DNA from: Cellvibrionaceae bacterium
GTDB lineage: Bacteria; Pseudomonadota; Gammaproteobacteria; Pseudomonadales; Cellvibrionaceae
Length of the DNA stretch: 64,000 bases
Reading direction: 5' to 3'
NCBI GenBank assembly: GCA_028281575.1
Contig: JANQJP010000009.1
Coordinates: 62,001-126,000, forward strand
Made by a program: the position numbers and the translations under genes. The notes below the pieces were generated by a model that worked only from the letters and a program-made list of their open reading frames with translations, did not search any database and had not been told where the DNA came from. Positions within the stretch are counted from its first letter, which is position 1, and every line of letters starts with the position of its first letter. Of this stretch, positions 1 to 7,819 are shown piece after piece.

Positions 1-41
1 AACTGGCATTTGTTTTTTGTAGAACCGATGCCATAATAAGC

Positions 42-65
42 GCGCCAACAGGAGTTGGCGCTTTT
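42..65 (+). terminator. Rho-independent terminator of the gene left of the window
   Basis: A perfect 8-bp stem (42-49 with 54-61, GCGCCAAC / GTTGGCGC) with loop AGGA is followed by TTTT. It lies just before yifB and probably ends an upstream gene read left to right. Confidence 0.7.
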
Positions 66-85
66 CACAGCTTCAAGGACGATAT

Positions 86-1600
86 ATGAACCTCGCCGTA
101 GTTCAGACACGCGCGCAACTGGGCGTGCAAGCCCCCGCCGTTACCGTTGAAACCCACCTATCCAATGGCCTGCCTGGTTTTACTATTGTCGGCTTACCGG
201 AAACCGTTGTGCGCGAAAGTAAAGATCGGGTGCGCAGCGCGTTACTTAATAGCCACTTCGAATTCCCGCAACGGCGTATTACCGTCAACTTGGCGCCGGC
301 CGATTTACCCAAAGAGGGTGCCCGCTATGACCTGGCGATCGCCCTGGGCATTTTGGCAGCATCAGACCAAATTCCCAAAACGGCGCTCGTATCGTACGAA
401 TTTGTTGGCGAGCTTGCCTTGTCTGGAGAACTTCGTCCTGTGCGTGGGCTTATTCCTGCGGCCAGGGCGTGCTGTGAAAGCAAGCGCTCCTTGATTGCCC
501 CCTCAAGTAATAGCAGCGAGCTTGCGTTGTGTAGGGATGCAACAATATTTTGCGCGGACAATTTGCTTAGCGTATGCGCGCATCTGCATGGCCGAGAAAC
601 ACTTCCCTCTCCCGAACCTGTTGCTGTCTCTTCAATAAACTACGCTTTTGACTTAAGTGAAGTGAAAGGTCAGTACCACGCAAAGCGGGCGCTCGAAATC
701 GCCGCGGCTGGCGGTCATAATTTATTGCTGTTCGGTCCACCGGGCACGGGTAAATCAATGCTAGCAAGCCGGCTACCTAGTATTTTGCCGCCACTTACCG
801 AGCACGAGCAGCTGGAAGTTGCCTCCGTCCAGACCATCACCCAACGGCATTTCGATCCCAGTGCCTATCTAAAAAGACCCTTTCGTTCGCCTCACCATAC
901 CGCATCAGCTGTTGCATTAGTTGGCGGTGGCTCCAACCCAAAGCCTGGCGAAATCTCCCTTGCCCACAAGGGCGTGCTGTTTTTAGATGAGTTCCCCGAA
1001 TATTCACGGTCGGTGATGGAGGTTCTCCGAGAGCCTATGGAAAGTGGCAGCATTGCTATCTCACGCGCTACCGCGCAAGTTGACTTTCCCGCGCAGTTTC
1101 AACTCGTTGCCGCCATGAACCCTTGCCCTTGCGGTCATTACGGTAACGGCGAAGATCGTTGCCGCTGCACGCCGAACCAGATTCTCCGCTACAAAGAAAA
1201 AATCTCCGGTCCCCTGCTCGACAGAATTGACCTGCAAGTATTGGTGGACAAAGTGCCCATTGAGCAGCTACACACCCAAAAAGGCGGCGAATCCAGTACA
1301 GAAGTGCAATCGAGAGTCAAAGAAATTTCCGAAATCCAAATAAAACGCCAGGGGATTCGCAATGCACAACTATCGGGTAAAGCACTTACCCGCCACTGCC
1401 AATTGGCTAAAACTGAACGTCAATTTTTAAATAAAGCGATAGAACAATTAGAACTCAGCGCACGCGCTTATGATCGTGTTTTAAGAGTCGCGCGCACAAT
1501 TGCAGATTTAGCACATAGCCAGGTTATTGAATCCAAACATATCGGCGAGGCACTGAGCTACCGGAATTTTGATCGGTTTTACTCGCGTTTAACAACGTAA
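86..1600 (+). CDS. comM: YifB/ComM family Mg-chelatase-like AAA+ ATPase
   Basis: A full-length 504-residue member of the ComM/YifB family, known as a hexameric helicase that promotes branch migration of incoming DNA during natural transformation. An N-terminal ChlI-like domain (about 1-170) is followed by the AAA+ module with Walker A GPPGTGKS at 217-224, Walker B LFLDE at 298-302 and a cysteine cluster CPCGHYGNGEDRCRC near 346-360. The C-terminal Mg-chelatase domain is complete. comM is a known insertion hot spot in other bacteria, but this copy is intact. It is preceded by a terminator and followed by the cassette-bearing region, so it is probably monocistronic. Confidence 0.95.
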   Translation: MNLAVVQTRAQLGVQAPAVTVETHLSNGLPGFTIVGLPETVVRESKDRVRSALLNSHFEFPQRRITVNLAPADLPKEGARYDLAIALGILAASDQIPKTALVSYEFVGELALSGELRPVRGLIPAARACCESKRSLIAPSSNSSELALCRDATIFCADNLLSVCAHLHGRETLPSPEPVAVSSINYAFDLSEVKGQYHAKRALEIAAAGGHNLLLFGPPGTGKSMLASRLPSILPPLTEHEQLEVASVQTITQRHFDPSAYLKRPFRSPHHTASAVALVGGGSNPKPGEISLAHKGVLFLDEFPEYSRSVMEVLREPMESGSIAISRATAQVDFPAQFQLVAAMNPCPCGHYGNGEDRCRCTPNQILRYKEKISGPLLDRIDLQVLVDKVPIEQLHTQKGGESSTEVQSRVKEISEIQIKRQGIRNAQLSGKALTRHCQLAKTERQFLNKAIEQLELSARAYDRVLRVARTIADLAHSQVIESKHIGEALSYRNFDRFYSRLTT

Positions 1601-1727
1601 CCTAAAGGCTTGAATAAAGTTTCAAGCAAATTTCGTTTCAATATTCAATGAAATTAAATTCTATCATCGACTAAAACCATCTCCCCGACTTCTTTGATCC
1701 TAATGAAGTCCCGCTGATGGTATAGCA

Positions 1728-2897
1728 CTATATGGGACAGGGCTCATATTCCGGGTTACCTGATAGACGAATAGCTTCACGTTCGGCGTGTCTAAGCGCC
1801 TCTGACTCACCTACTATTTCGCGCTGCGAGCGGTAATACCGAACAATATTTGAATCAAATACCATGAGGTTCGATAAATTCTGTAGATTTCGAACATCAT
1901 TTTTTTGGTATTCGGTTGCCCCTTCATTTTCGATTTCCTTAAGGACAAGGTCATTTCCTTCTGCACTTAAAGCAGCACCTAAAAGCTGAATTCCTGTTGA
2001 TTTATCCGAGCTACTTTTCGCAATATTTCTTATATGCCGTCCCACTGCAATACATTTTTCAGACAACTCTGAGTTATCGACCGTATTGTCACTACAAATC
2101 TCTACAAGCTCTTTAGGCCTGAGATAATACGCGACTGCAGCATTCCAATAACCCGAGGCATAGATAAATCGGTGCCTTTCATCTTCCACACCGATAGATA
2201 ATAACGCCTCGTCATAAGCCCCGTAGGCTTCCACCTGGTAATTTCTATAGTCGTTTGCCAATATAACTTTTGTCAGAGAATCATTCACTCCTTCGCTATC
2301 ACCAAGCTTCGCCGCCATTTGAGCTCGAAGATACCACACCATAGCGTTATCAGAATCTCGCTTAGCAACAGCATCCAGCAATTCCGGTATGCATTCATTT
2401 TCATTGCCATCTTTCAGGCATTGATTCAATAAATATAAACCAAACAACTTGTTTTCAGGTTCGCGCTCAATTAAATCCTTCAAGACGGGAATACTTGAAC
2501 CTACAGCTTTACCCTCGTCATTCGTACTGGTTTTCTTGCCAATAAAACTTATAGCATTAAAAAACGCTGCTGAGGAATTCTCGCTTTGATCTAATCGACT
2601 TCTAATATACTCTGGATCCTCATACGGACTTGACAGCATTGAAGCTAGCAATTTTTCTACACTCGCCTGACAATCGACGATATGCCCGACCGGGCGAGCT
2701 GACTTCGAAGTAGGAGAATTGTTTTGGATAGATTTTTCTACAACTTTTATTTCATGACTTTGTTCTTTTTCTTCATACGTTAAATTTGCAAATTTATCGT
2801 CAATATCTTTCTTTTCACCAAAGAATACAACCAACATAAGTACGAAAAACGAAATGCAAACCAATAAAAAAATGTTTTTTAATTTTCGAATTTTCAT
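1728..2897 (-). CDS. Membrane-anchored hypothetical protein with helical repeats
   Basis: The 389-residue product is not recognised. Residues 8-27 form a strongly hydrophobic N-terminal segment, consistent with a signal anchor, and the rest would lie in the periplasm. Residues 75-330 are rich in paired helices with TPR/Sel1-like spacing (phrases such as NAMVWYLRAQMAAKLGD), which suggests a protein-interaction scaffold, but no canonical motif is clear. The coding strand is AT-richer than neighbouring yifB. It lies on the same strand as the cassette genes to its right, but no convincing attC follows it, so cassette membership is not shown. Confidence 0.7.
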   Translation of the reverse strand: MKIRKLKNIFLLVCISFFVLMLVVFFGEKKDIDDKFANLTYEEKEQSHEIKVVEKSIQNNSPTSKSARPVGHIVDCQASVEKLLASMLSSPYEDPEYIRSRLDQSENSSAAFFNAISFIGKKTSTNDEGKAVGSSIPVLKDLIEREPENKLFGLYLLNQCLKDGNENECIPELLDAVAKRDSDNAMVWYLRAQMAAKLGDSEGVNDSLTKVILANDYRNYQVEAYGAYDEALLSIGVEDERHRFIYASGYWNAAVAYYLRPKELVEICSDNTVDNSELSEKCIAVGRHIRNIAKSSSDKSTGIQLLGAALSAEGNDLVLKEIENEGATEYQKNDVRNLQNLSNLMVFDSNIVRYYRSQREIVGESEALRHAEREAIRLSGNPEYEPCPI

Positions 2898-3235
2898 ATT
2901 TCAAAACATAGTGTTTACAACGCTCCGTTACGGAGCGTCCGCCACAGTTTTATTGGCGTCAGCGTAGATGCGTTTGTATGGATAATTTTCCATATTTATT
3001 TTTTTTTAATAAAGTGAAGCTCGTAACCAATTGCAGCTAGTTACCCTTCCTGTACCCGATGATTGATCAAAAAGATCGTTAACAAGCGGGAGGCAGGACC
3101 GACCCGATTTTTTAACTCGAACAGTCGAATGCACCCACAGGGCATAAAAGCTTCAAGCTCGAATTTAGCGTAGATTGCCTTGCCATGAGCCCTTTGGTAA
3201 TATTTGGTAAATATTGGTAACAAGAGTGCTGACCT
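2898..3235. other. Non-coding stretch with a hairpin and the parDE control region
   Basis: 338 bases separate the anchored hypothetical gene from parD. A perfect hairpin lies at 2920-2938 (ACGCTCCG, loop TTA, CGGAGCGT). It is followed by AT-rich DNA with a run of T at 2999-3008 and a short inverted pair GTAAC/GTTAC at about 3024-3045. These could be relics of a decayed attC, but none matches the core-box rules well. The right end carries the direct repeats upstream of parD. I see no supported gene. Confidence 0.45.
3194..3220 (+). promoter_or_regulatory. Three 10-bp-spaced direct repeats upstream of parD
   Basis: The heptamer TTGGTAA occurs exactly three times, at 3194-3200, 3204-3210 and 3214-3220, a period of one helical turn, ending 15 bases before the parD start. 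ParD antitoxins autoregulate through ribbon-helix-helix binding to short repeats in this position, so an autoregulatory operator is the natural reading (inference). Confidence 0.6.
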
Positions 3236-3478
3236 ATGCCTAAGAATACAAGTGTAAGCCTTGGGGAACACTTTGACGGTTTTATTGCTACACAGATTGA
3301 AAATGGCCGATATGGCTCTGCAAGTGAGGTGATACGCGCCGGCCTTAGAATACTCGAAGACGAAGAACGAAAGCTTGAAATATTGCGTAACTTGATCAAA
3401 GAAGGTAAAGCAAGTGGCGTCGCTGACTATAGCTTTGAGAGCATCATGCAAGAACTGGATGATGAGCTTGGTAAATGA
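3236..3478 (+). CDS. parD: ParD-type antitoxin (CopG/ribbon-helix-helix)
   Basis: The 80-residue product begins MPKNTSVSLGEHFDGFIATQ and matches the ParD antitoxin family. An N-terminal ribbon-helix-helix (about 3-45) carries the characteristic NGRYGSASEVIRAGLRILE segment, and the C-terminal tail that wraps the toxin has acidic residues. Its stop overlaps the parE start in ATGA, the usual coupled arrangement. It neutralises ParE and represses its own promoter. It lies on the plus strand, opposite to the cassette genes at its right, as toxin-antitoxin modules in cassette arrays often do because they bring their own promoter. Confidence 0.93.
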   Translation: MPKNTSVSLGEHFDGFIATQIENGRYGSASEVIRAGLRILEDEERKLEILRNLIKEGKASGVADYSFESIMQELDDELGK

Positions 3479-3777
3479 GTTCGTTTTCACTCTCTAAATC
3501 CGCGCGGAAAGACTTTAAATCTATTGGTTCCTATACTCAAAGGCAGTGGGGTTATAAACAGAGGGTTCTTTACCTTACCGAGCTAAACGAAGGTTTTATT
3601 ACCTTATCTGAAAACCCCAATATGGGTACTGATTGCCCTTACATAGAACCAGGCTTAAAAAAGCATCCGTATAAAAACCATATCATCTTCTATGAAGTTC
3701 AGAATGATCAAAGTATCTTGATCATTCGCATACTTCACAAAAACATGGATGTGAAATCACACCTTCAAGGCTCATAA
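3475..3777 (+). CDS. parE: ParE-type toxin (RelE/ParE superfamily)
   Basis: A 100-residue toxin of the RelE/ParE fold. Family landmarks are the N-terminal LSKSARKDFKSIGSYTQRQWG helix pair, the P-x-x-G-x-x-C region (NPNMGTDCPYIEPGLKKHPY) and the terminal RILHKNMDVKSHL motif typical of ParE. ParE toxins poison DNA gyrase. It overlaps parD by 4 bp and is translated with it. The gene ends 6 bp before the core box of the attC at 3783-3839. Confidence 0.93.
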   Translation: MSSFSLSKSARKDFKSIGSYTQRQWGYKQRVLYLTELNEGFITLSENPNMGTDCPYIEPGLKKHPYKNHIIFYEVQNDQSILIIRILHKNMDVKSHLQGS

Positions 3778-3782
3778 CGAAT

Positions 3783-3839
3783 GCATAACGCCCAAATCAG
3801 CTGCGCGTTTTTTGCGTCAGTTGCATTTGCTTGTTATGC
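3783..3839 (-). repeat. attC site 1 (57 bp)
   Basis: The outer boxes GCATAAC (3783-3789) and GTTATGC (3833-3839) are perfect inverses matching RYYYAAC/GTTRRRY. Inner arms around CAAATCAGCTG and CAGTTGCATTTG pair imperfectly, with extrahelical bases as in attC sites. The site is short and of the classic compact type. It overlaps the 3' end of the DUF2442 gene. Confidence 0.85.
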
Positions 3840-4063
3840 AATTCTTTTAGGAATTCCGGGGCCAAATCAGCGCCATTTGGCCAAACTACTGTTTCTAATT
3901 CAGGATCAACCGATACTTTTGCAAATATTCCGACGTCTTTAAGTGGTTCAAAGATCGGTCCTCTTAACTTACCTTCAAGATCAACTTCACCTGAAGTTCC
4001 ATCGTCAAAGGATACCCAAATCTTAAATTTCTCTATATAACGTGCTGATTTAATATGAAGCAT
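3797..4063 (-). CDS. DUF2442 domain protein
   Basis: An 88-residue product starting MLHIKSARYIEKFKIWVSFDDG, with the conserved DUF2442 pattern of a small beta-rich domain (KIWVSFDDGTSGEVDLEG, GIFAKVSVDPELETVVWPNGADLAPEFL). An upstream in-frame ATG at 4121-4123 would add 20 residues inside the DUF4160 gene. I choose 4063 because the family starts there and it follows the DUF4160 stop by 5 bases. The last 14 residues are encoded by the attC itself. DUF4160-DUF2442 pairs are common on mobile DNA and have been suggested to be toxin-antitoxin-like, which is unproven here. Confidence 0.85.
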   Translation of the reverse strand: MLHIKSARYIEKFKIWVSFDDGTSGEVDLEGKLRGPIFEPLKDVGIFAKVSVDPELETVVWPNGADLAPEFLKELHNKQMQLTQKTRS

Positions 4064-4068
4064 AATCT

Positions 4069-4326
4069 TTATTCCAATGGTGTAATATAATCCAGAGGCT
4101 CGCCTGCACGCGCTTTTTCCCAATTCTGTTCTAGCTCAGCGCGATGGTAAGTAATCCACTCCTGAACAAATTTTACAGCCCTTTTAGGGATTTCTCCTTC
4201 AATAATTTGCCCATCAAAACCAAAAATTGCTTCATATCCAGAATATTTGGCATGAAAGTGTGGGGGATTATGATCGTTAAAGTACATCATAATCAAAATT
4301 CCGTAAAATCGACTAATAACCGGCAT
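4069..4326 (-). CDS. DUF4160 domain protein
   Basis: An 85-residue DUF4160 protein, recognised by MPVISRFYGILIMMYFNDHNPPHFHAKYSGYEA near the start and by the ending LEQNWEKARAGEPLDYITPLE. The cluster of histidines and asparagine in NDHNPPHFHA is the family signature. Function is not established. It forms a two-gene unit with DUF2442 (5-base gap), and both genes fill one cassette between two attC sites. A Shine-Dalgarno-like AGGAGAAAA lies just upstream of the start on the minus strand. Confidence 0.88.
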   Translation of the reverse strand: MPVISRFYGILIMMYFNDHNPPHFHAKYSGYEAIFGFDGQIIEGEIPKRAVKFVQEWITYHRAELEQNWEKARAGEPLDYITPLE

Positions 4327-4365
4327 ATTTTCTCCTAAATATGTACACGGTTCAGCTCTAGCCTT

Positions 4366-4458
4366 GCATAACGCCTGTGTATGGGGCGGGCTGGAGCAGC
4401 GCGTAAGCCCGTCCCAGCACGCGTTTTTTTGCGTGCGAACATGACACTTTTGTTAAGT
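4366..4458 (-). repeat. attC site 2 (93 bp)
   Basis: On the minus strand the site runs from ACTTAAC (4458-4452) to GTTATGC (4372-4366). Inner arms include a GGGCGGGCTGG / CCCGTCCCAGC pairing at about 4384-4417 and AACGCC at the end. The stop codon of the gene at 4453-4869 lies inside the first box. Confidence 0.82.
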
Positions 4459-4869
4459 GTTTTTAAGCACATAGTTATTTATTGACTGTAGCAATTTTTG
4501 GCTTGGGCTGGCTGAGTGATACTGCCCTTTTGTAAGCCAAGAATCAGTATTTAACCAGTTTGTATTATTACCTACCATTGTTACTAATAAATCATGTTCT
4601 ATAAGACACCACGAGTTTTTAATTGGGAAAGCCATGTATAGCTCTTTGCCTTGGTATTTCTTGTCTATAGTTAATCGGCTTTTTAATTGTACGCGTAATG
4701 TATCAGCTCCATCCTTATGATAAGCAAGGAAGTCAGCACCAAGCCAATCATCAGCTAGCTTTATGCAATTGAACCCATAGTCAGCTAGCACAGAAGCAAT
4801 TTTTTGGAAATTATAGATCTCTTTTTGCTTTGAATTGAGATCACTGTATTTAATTTTCCTAAATTCCAT
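4453..4869 (-). CDS. Cassette protein with a PD-(D/E)XK-like motif
   Basis: The 138-residue product is not recognised as a named family. Residues 43-65 (WLGADFLAYHKDGADTLRVQ followed by LKSR) have the spacing of the PD-(D/E)XK nuclease core: an Asp after a hydrophobic strand, then a Q-x-K dyad on the next strand. A restriction-like or repair nuclease fold is therefore possible. It is the only gene of its cassette, ends in the attC box, and starts close after the preceding core site at 4876-4882, leaving almost no 5' leader. The nuclease reading is inference from motif spacing only. Confidence 0.7.
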   Translation of the reverse strand: MEFRKIKYSDLNSKQKEIYNFQKIASVLADYGFNCIKLADDWLGADFLAYHKDGADTLRVQLKSRLTIDKKYQGKELYMAFPIKNSWCLIEHDLLVTMVGNNTNWLNTDSWLTKGQYHSASPSQKLLQSINNYVLKNT

Positions 4870-4875
4870 AATGAC

Positions 4876-4992
4876 ACTTAACGCCTAGCTCAGTTGCGTT
4901 TTGGTTGTAGTGGATGTTTGTGCAACAATGGTCGCAGGCCATGCACAAACAGGAGCGTAGACCAAAACGTCGACTGGAACTATTTGTTACAT
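4876..4992 (-). repeat. attC site 3 (117 bp)
   Basis: On the minus strand it runs from ATGTAAC (4992-4986) to GTTAAGT (4882-4876). The centre forms a long imperfect hairpin with clear paired arms (ACCAAAACG with CGTTTTGGT, and TGCACAAACA with TGTTTGTGCA). It is the longest and most hairpin-like of the three sites. Confidence 0.83.
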
Positions 4993-5415
4993 GTTCCATG
5001 GCTTGATACTAACTGCGTAAGAATTCGTATTGCATTTTTCGCCATAAAAACTAGCTACAATCACGGCATCACTAGAGTTCTTACAAATTTCAAATGTAGC
5101 ACCTAATTTGGTGCCATTTTCGTATTTCTTTGGAACGATATCAAATTGCCCCGCATGCGAACCATTATTCTGGAGTATTAATGTTATCCCAGAAAATAGC
5201 TTCTCGTTTTTTTGCGTAGGCACTACAATTCTGATTATTCTACATTCGGTTACATCAACCTTTACAAGATCATATAGTTCTACTGTGAACCCTTCTTCAG
5301 CAGCCTTTTCCAAACCAACCTCAAACGCTTTGTGAGCATCAGGTGGACAAACTATTTTACTCGCATAAGAAGAGCCCGCCAGTAAAGTACTTAAAATTAG
5401 TAGATAAATCTTCAT
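4987..5415 (-). CDS. Secreted hypothetical cassette protein
   Basis: A 142-residue product with a clear Sec signal peptide (MKIYLLILSTLLAGSSYA, cleavage near residue 18) and five cysteines in the mature part, suggesting disulfides in the periplasm. I recognise no family. An in-frame ATG seven codons earlier (5436) is disfavoured because it would lie upstream of the cassette core box and spoil the signal peptide. The TAA stop lies within the ATGTAAC attC box. As the right-most cassette it is the one nearest the presumed attI end. Confidence 0.72.
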   Translation of the reverse strand: MKIYLLILSTLLAGSSYASKIVCPPDAHKAFEVGLEKAAEEGFTVELYDLVKVDVTECRIIRIVVPTQKNEKLFSGITLILQNNGSHAGQFDIVPKKYENGTKLGATFEICKNSSDAVIVASFYGEKCNTNSYAVSIKPWNM

Positions 5416-5427
5416 ACTCTGACCGAC

Positions 5428-5434
5428 ATGTAAC
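5428..5434 (-). other. Isolated integron core site (cassette junction)
   Basis: GTTACAT on the minus strand is identical to the core box at 4986-4992 that closes attC site 3, and marks the 5' boundary of the right-most cassette. No attC hairpin and no recognisable attI lies further right. Confidence 0.55.
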
Positions 5435-5771
5435 AATATTATTAACTGGAAAAAGCCCGTGTTTTATCACGGAAAGCTTCCACATATCGCTTGAAGCTCT
5501 AGCTCATAGAGGCGTGTACGTTGCTGCGTATACCAAATATGCAAAACACCCTCACCTGCCTGACATCAAAATCATCATAGCTTCTCGCGCCGCCCAACTA
5601 CGCTACTTACTGCACACATATTGGTCAAGTCTTCCAAAGCAATAATCAGGTAACGCGTTGGCAACTCACTACTTGAGTCAAGTTTTAGCCGTTTCGTCTT
5701 GCCTATTCCCCTCAACTTTCCCAGCTCTCTGGTATGATTGGCGCCCCGAAAATACTGCCAGAGGTTTGCAG
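5435..5771 (+). promoter_or_regulatory. Intergenic stretch with the probable rep promoter
   Basis: Contains a small hairpin CCGTG/CACGG at about 5457-5472 and otherwise no gene I can support. A good extended -10 (TG-G-TATGAT, hexamer 5733-5738) lies about 35 bases before the chosen rep start. Confidence 0.45.
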
Positions 5772-7793
5772 GTGGCAACGTCGCTCAATGCCCGCCAGAA
5801 CGAAGCTGTTCGTTATATAGATGGTCCCTGCCTGGTGCTCGCTGGTGCGGGTAGTGGCAAGACCAGTGTGATTACGCGCAAGATTGCGTATTTAATAGGC
5901 GAATGCGGTTATGCTGCGCGCAACATCGCGGCGGTGACGTTTACCAACAAGGCTGCGCGCGAGATGAAGGAGCGCGTGAGCAAGTTAGTAAAAGGCAAAG
6001 AATCACGTGGCTTGGTCGTATCGACCTTTCATAATCTTGGCCTGAATATTATTCGCAAGGAGTATCGTTTACTCGGCTATAAGTCGACATTTACGATTTT
6101 TGATGCCGAGGATGCGCGTGCACTAATCAAAGAGCTTATGCTGCGCGACGGCGATTTGGATACAGACTTGCTCGATTTGGTGCAACACCAAATTTCCAAT
6201 TGGAAAAGTGGCTTGGTTGAACCCGACCAGGCAATGGCGTTGGCCGAAAGTACCGCCGAGAAAACCTGGGCGCTGGTGTACGAACGTTATAACCTGGCGT
6301 TGAAAGCCTATAACGCCGTCGACTTCGACGATTTGATTCGCCTGCCCACTAAATTATTTCATGAGAATCAGGAAGTACTGGCGCGCTGGCGGCAAAAAAT
6401 CCGCTATCTTCTAGTGGACGAGTACCAGGATACAAATTCAAGCCAATATGATTTGGTCAAGCAACTTGTCGGCAATCGCGGATCGTTAACGGTGGTCGGT
6501 GACGACGATCAAAGTATTTATGCCTGGCGCGGCGCACGCCCGGAAAATTTAAGTTTGCTCAAGCAGGATTTTCCCTCGCTAAAAGTCATTAAACTTGAGC
6601 AAAACTATCGGTCAACCGCGCGTATTTTAAAAGTTGCAAATAAACTTATCGCCAACAACCCACATGAGTTTGAAAAAACTTTGTGGAGTAAGCTCGGACT
6701 CGGTGAACCGATACGCGTGCTGCGCTGCGCGAGCGAAGACGCAGAAGCTGAGCGTGTAGCGACTGAAATTCTCACCCAGAAAATGCGGCGGCAAGCCAAA
6801 TTTAAAGATTTTGCAGTGCTCTATCGGGGCAATCACCAAAGCCGTTTAATTGAACTTAAACTTCAGCACCACCAAATTCCCTACAATATTAGCGGTGGCA
6901 CCAGTTTTTTTGCCCGGGCGGAAATAAAGGATGTGATGGGCTATTTGCGTTTGCTGGTAAATCCGGACGATGACAATGCGTTTTTACGTATTATCAATAC
7001 ACCACGCCGTTCCATTGGTACCAGCACCTTAGAACAACTCGGTCGCTATGCGACAGAACGCGATATGAGCCTGCTTAGTGCCTGTGATGAATTTGGCTTA
7101 CAAAGCCTGCTATCCGAAAAAAGCTTGAAGCGCGTGCGCCATTTTGCACAGTGGGTTCGCGATGTACGTGACAACTGCCATAACAACGACCCGATAGGCG
7201 CTATCAAGGAAATGATCGATGATATCGATTACGAGGCCTGGCTGCACCAAAACGCAAGCTCTTCTACCGTTGCCGAAAAGCGGATGGAAAATGTTTGGAC
7301 TCTGGTCGATTCGATTCAACAGGCAATTAACAATCATGAAGACGATAATGCCGACCACGAAGATAAATTAAATGATGCAATAGCCAAGCTGGTGCTGCGC
7401 GATTTGCTCGACCGCCAAGAAGAAGAGGACGAGTTTGACCGTGTGCAATTAATGACCTTACACGCATCCAAGGGCTTGGAATTCCCACATGTGTTTTTAG
7501 TAGGCTTTGAAGAAGAATTACTACCTCACCGCAGCAGCATCGAAGAAAATAATATCGAAGAAGAGCGCCGCCTGACGTATGTCGGTATTACGCGCGCACA
7601 ACGTTCGTTGACAATTAGCGCCGCGGCATCGCGCAAACAATTTGGTGAAAAACAGGAAACAACTATCAGCCGTTTTCTTGAAGAATTACCCGAAGAGGAT
7701 TTGGAAATGGAAGGCTTTGGCACTGCGAGTGAAGAAGATGTCCAGAAAAAAGGCGAGGAAACGCTCTCTTCACTGATGGGCATGTTTGATTAG
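5772..7793 (+). CDS. rep: ATP-dependent DNA helicase Rep (SF1A, UvrD/PcrA type)
   Basis: A 3'-5' superfamily 1 helicase that clears protein roadblocks ahead of the replisome. I choose the GTG at 5772, preceded by AGAGG at 5760-5764. It gives a 673-residue protein beginning close to the family's LNxxQxxAV start, the same length as E. coli Rep. An ATG at 5658 would add 38 atypical residues and sit upstream of the best promoter. The Q-motif region is followed by Walker A AGAGSGKTS, TFTNKAAREM (motif Ia), LLVDEYQDT (motif II), VGDDDQSIYAWRGA (motif III), QNYRS (motif IV), LMTLHASKGLEF (motif V) and VGITRAQ (motif VI). All helicase motifs are intact. Confidence 0.95.
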   Translation: MATSLNARQNEAVRYIDGPCLVLAGAGSGKTSVITRKIAYLIGECGYAARNIAAVTFTNKAAREMKERVSKLVKGKESRGLVVSTFHNLGLNIIRKEYRLLGYKSTFTIFDAEDARALIKELMLRDGDLDTDLLDLVQHQISNWKSGLVEPDQAMALAESTAEKTWALVYERYNLALKAYNAVDFDDLIRLPTKLFHENQEVLARWRQKIRYLLVDEYQDTNSSQYDLVKQLVGNRGSLTVVGDDDQSIYAWRGARPENLSLLKQDFPSLKVIKLEQNYRSTARILKVANKLIANNPHEFEKTLWSKLGLGEPIRVLRCASEDAEAERVATEILTQKMRRQAKFKDFAVLYRGNHQSRLIELKLQHHQIPYNISGGTSFFARAEIKDVMGYLRLLVNPDDDNAFLRIINTPRRSIGTSTLEQLGRYATERDMSLLSACDEFGLQSLLSEKSLKRVRHFAQWVRDVRDNCHNNDPIGAIKEMIDDIDYEAWLHQNASSSTVAEKRMENVWTLVDSIQQAINNHEDDNADHEDKLNDAIAKLVLRDLLDRQEEEDEFDRVQLMTLHASKGLEFPHVFLVGFEEELLPHRSSIEENNIEEERRLTYVGITRAQRSLTISAAASRKQFGEKQETTISRFLEELPEEDLEMEGFGTASEEDVQKKGEETLSSLMGMFD

Positions 7794-7819
7794 CTCAAGA
7801 CCCTCGTCACTTAAGGTTT

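Larger units (their letters stand above)
3783..5434 (-). mobile_element. Integron cassette cluster without integrase (CALIN-like)
   Basis: Three attC sites (3783-3839, 4366-4458, 4876-4992) and one isolated core site (5428-5434) delimit three cassettes on the minus strand. Each starts at a GTTRRRY core and contains one or two small genes read right to left. The parDE unit to the left would be a fourth, in reverse orientation, but its own attC is not evident. On the minus strand each site begins RYYYAAC and ends GGCGTTRRRY, the standard attC orientation, so the array runs from right to left. No integrase gene or attI is visible before rep. Four small genes in about 1.6 kb with no metabolic link fit cassette cargo. 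Confidence 0.8.

Noticed and set aside
1601-1627. Hairpin GCTTGAA/TTCAAGC after comM as terminator
   Set aside because: AT-rich, short and without a T-run; too weak to call.
3041-3490. Minus-strand frame over parD
   Set aside because: It is antisense to a clear ParD gene and has no family features.
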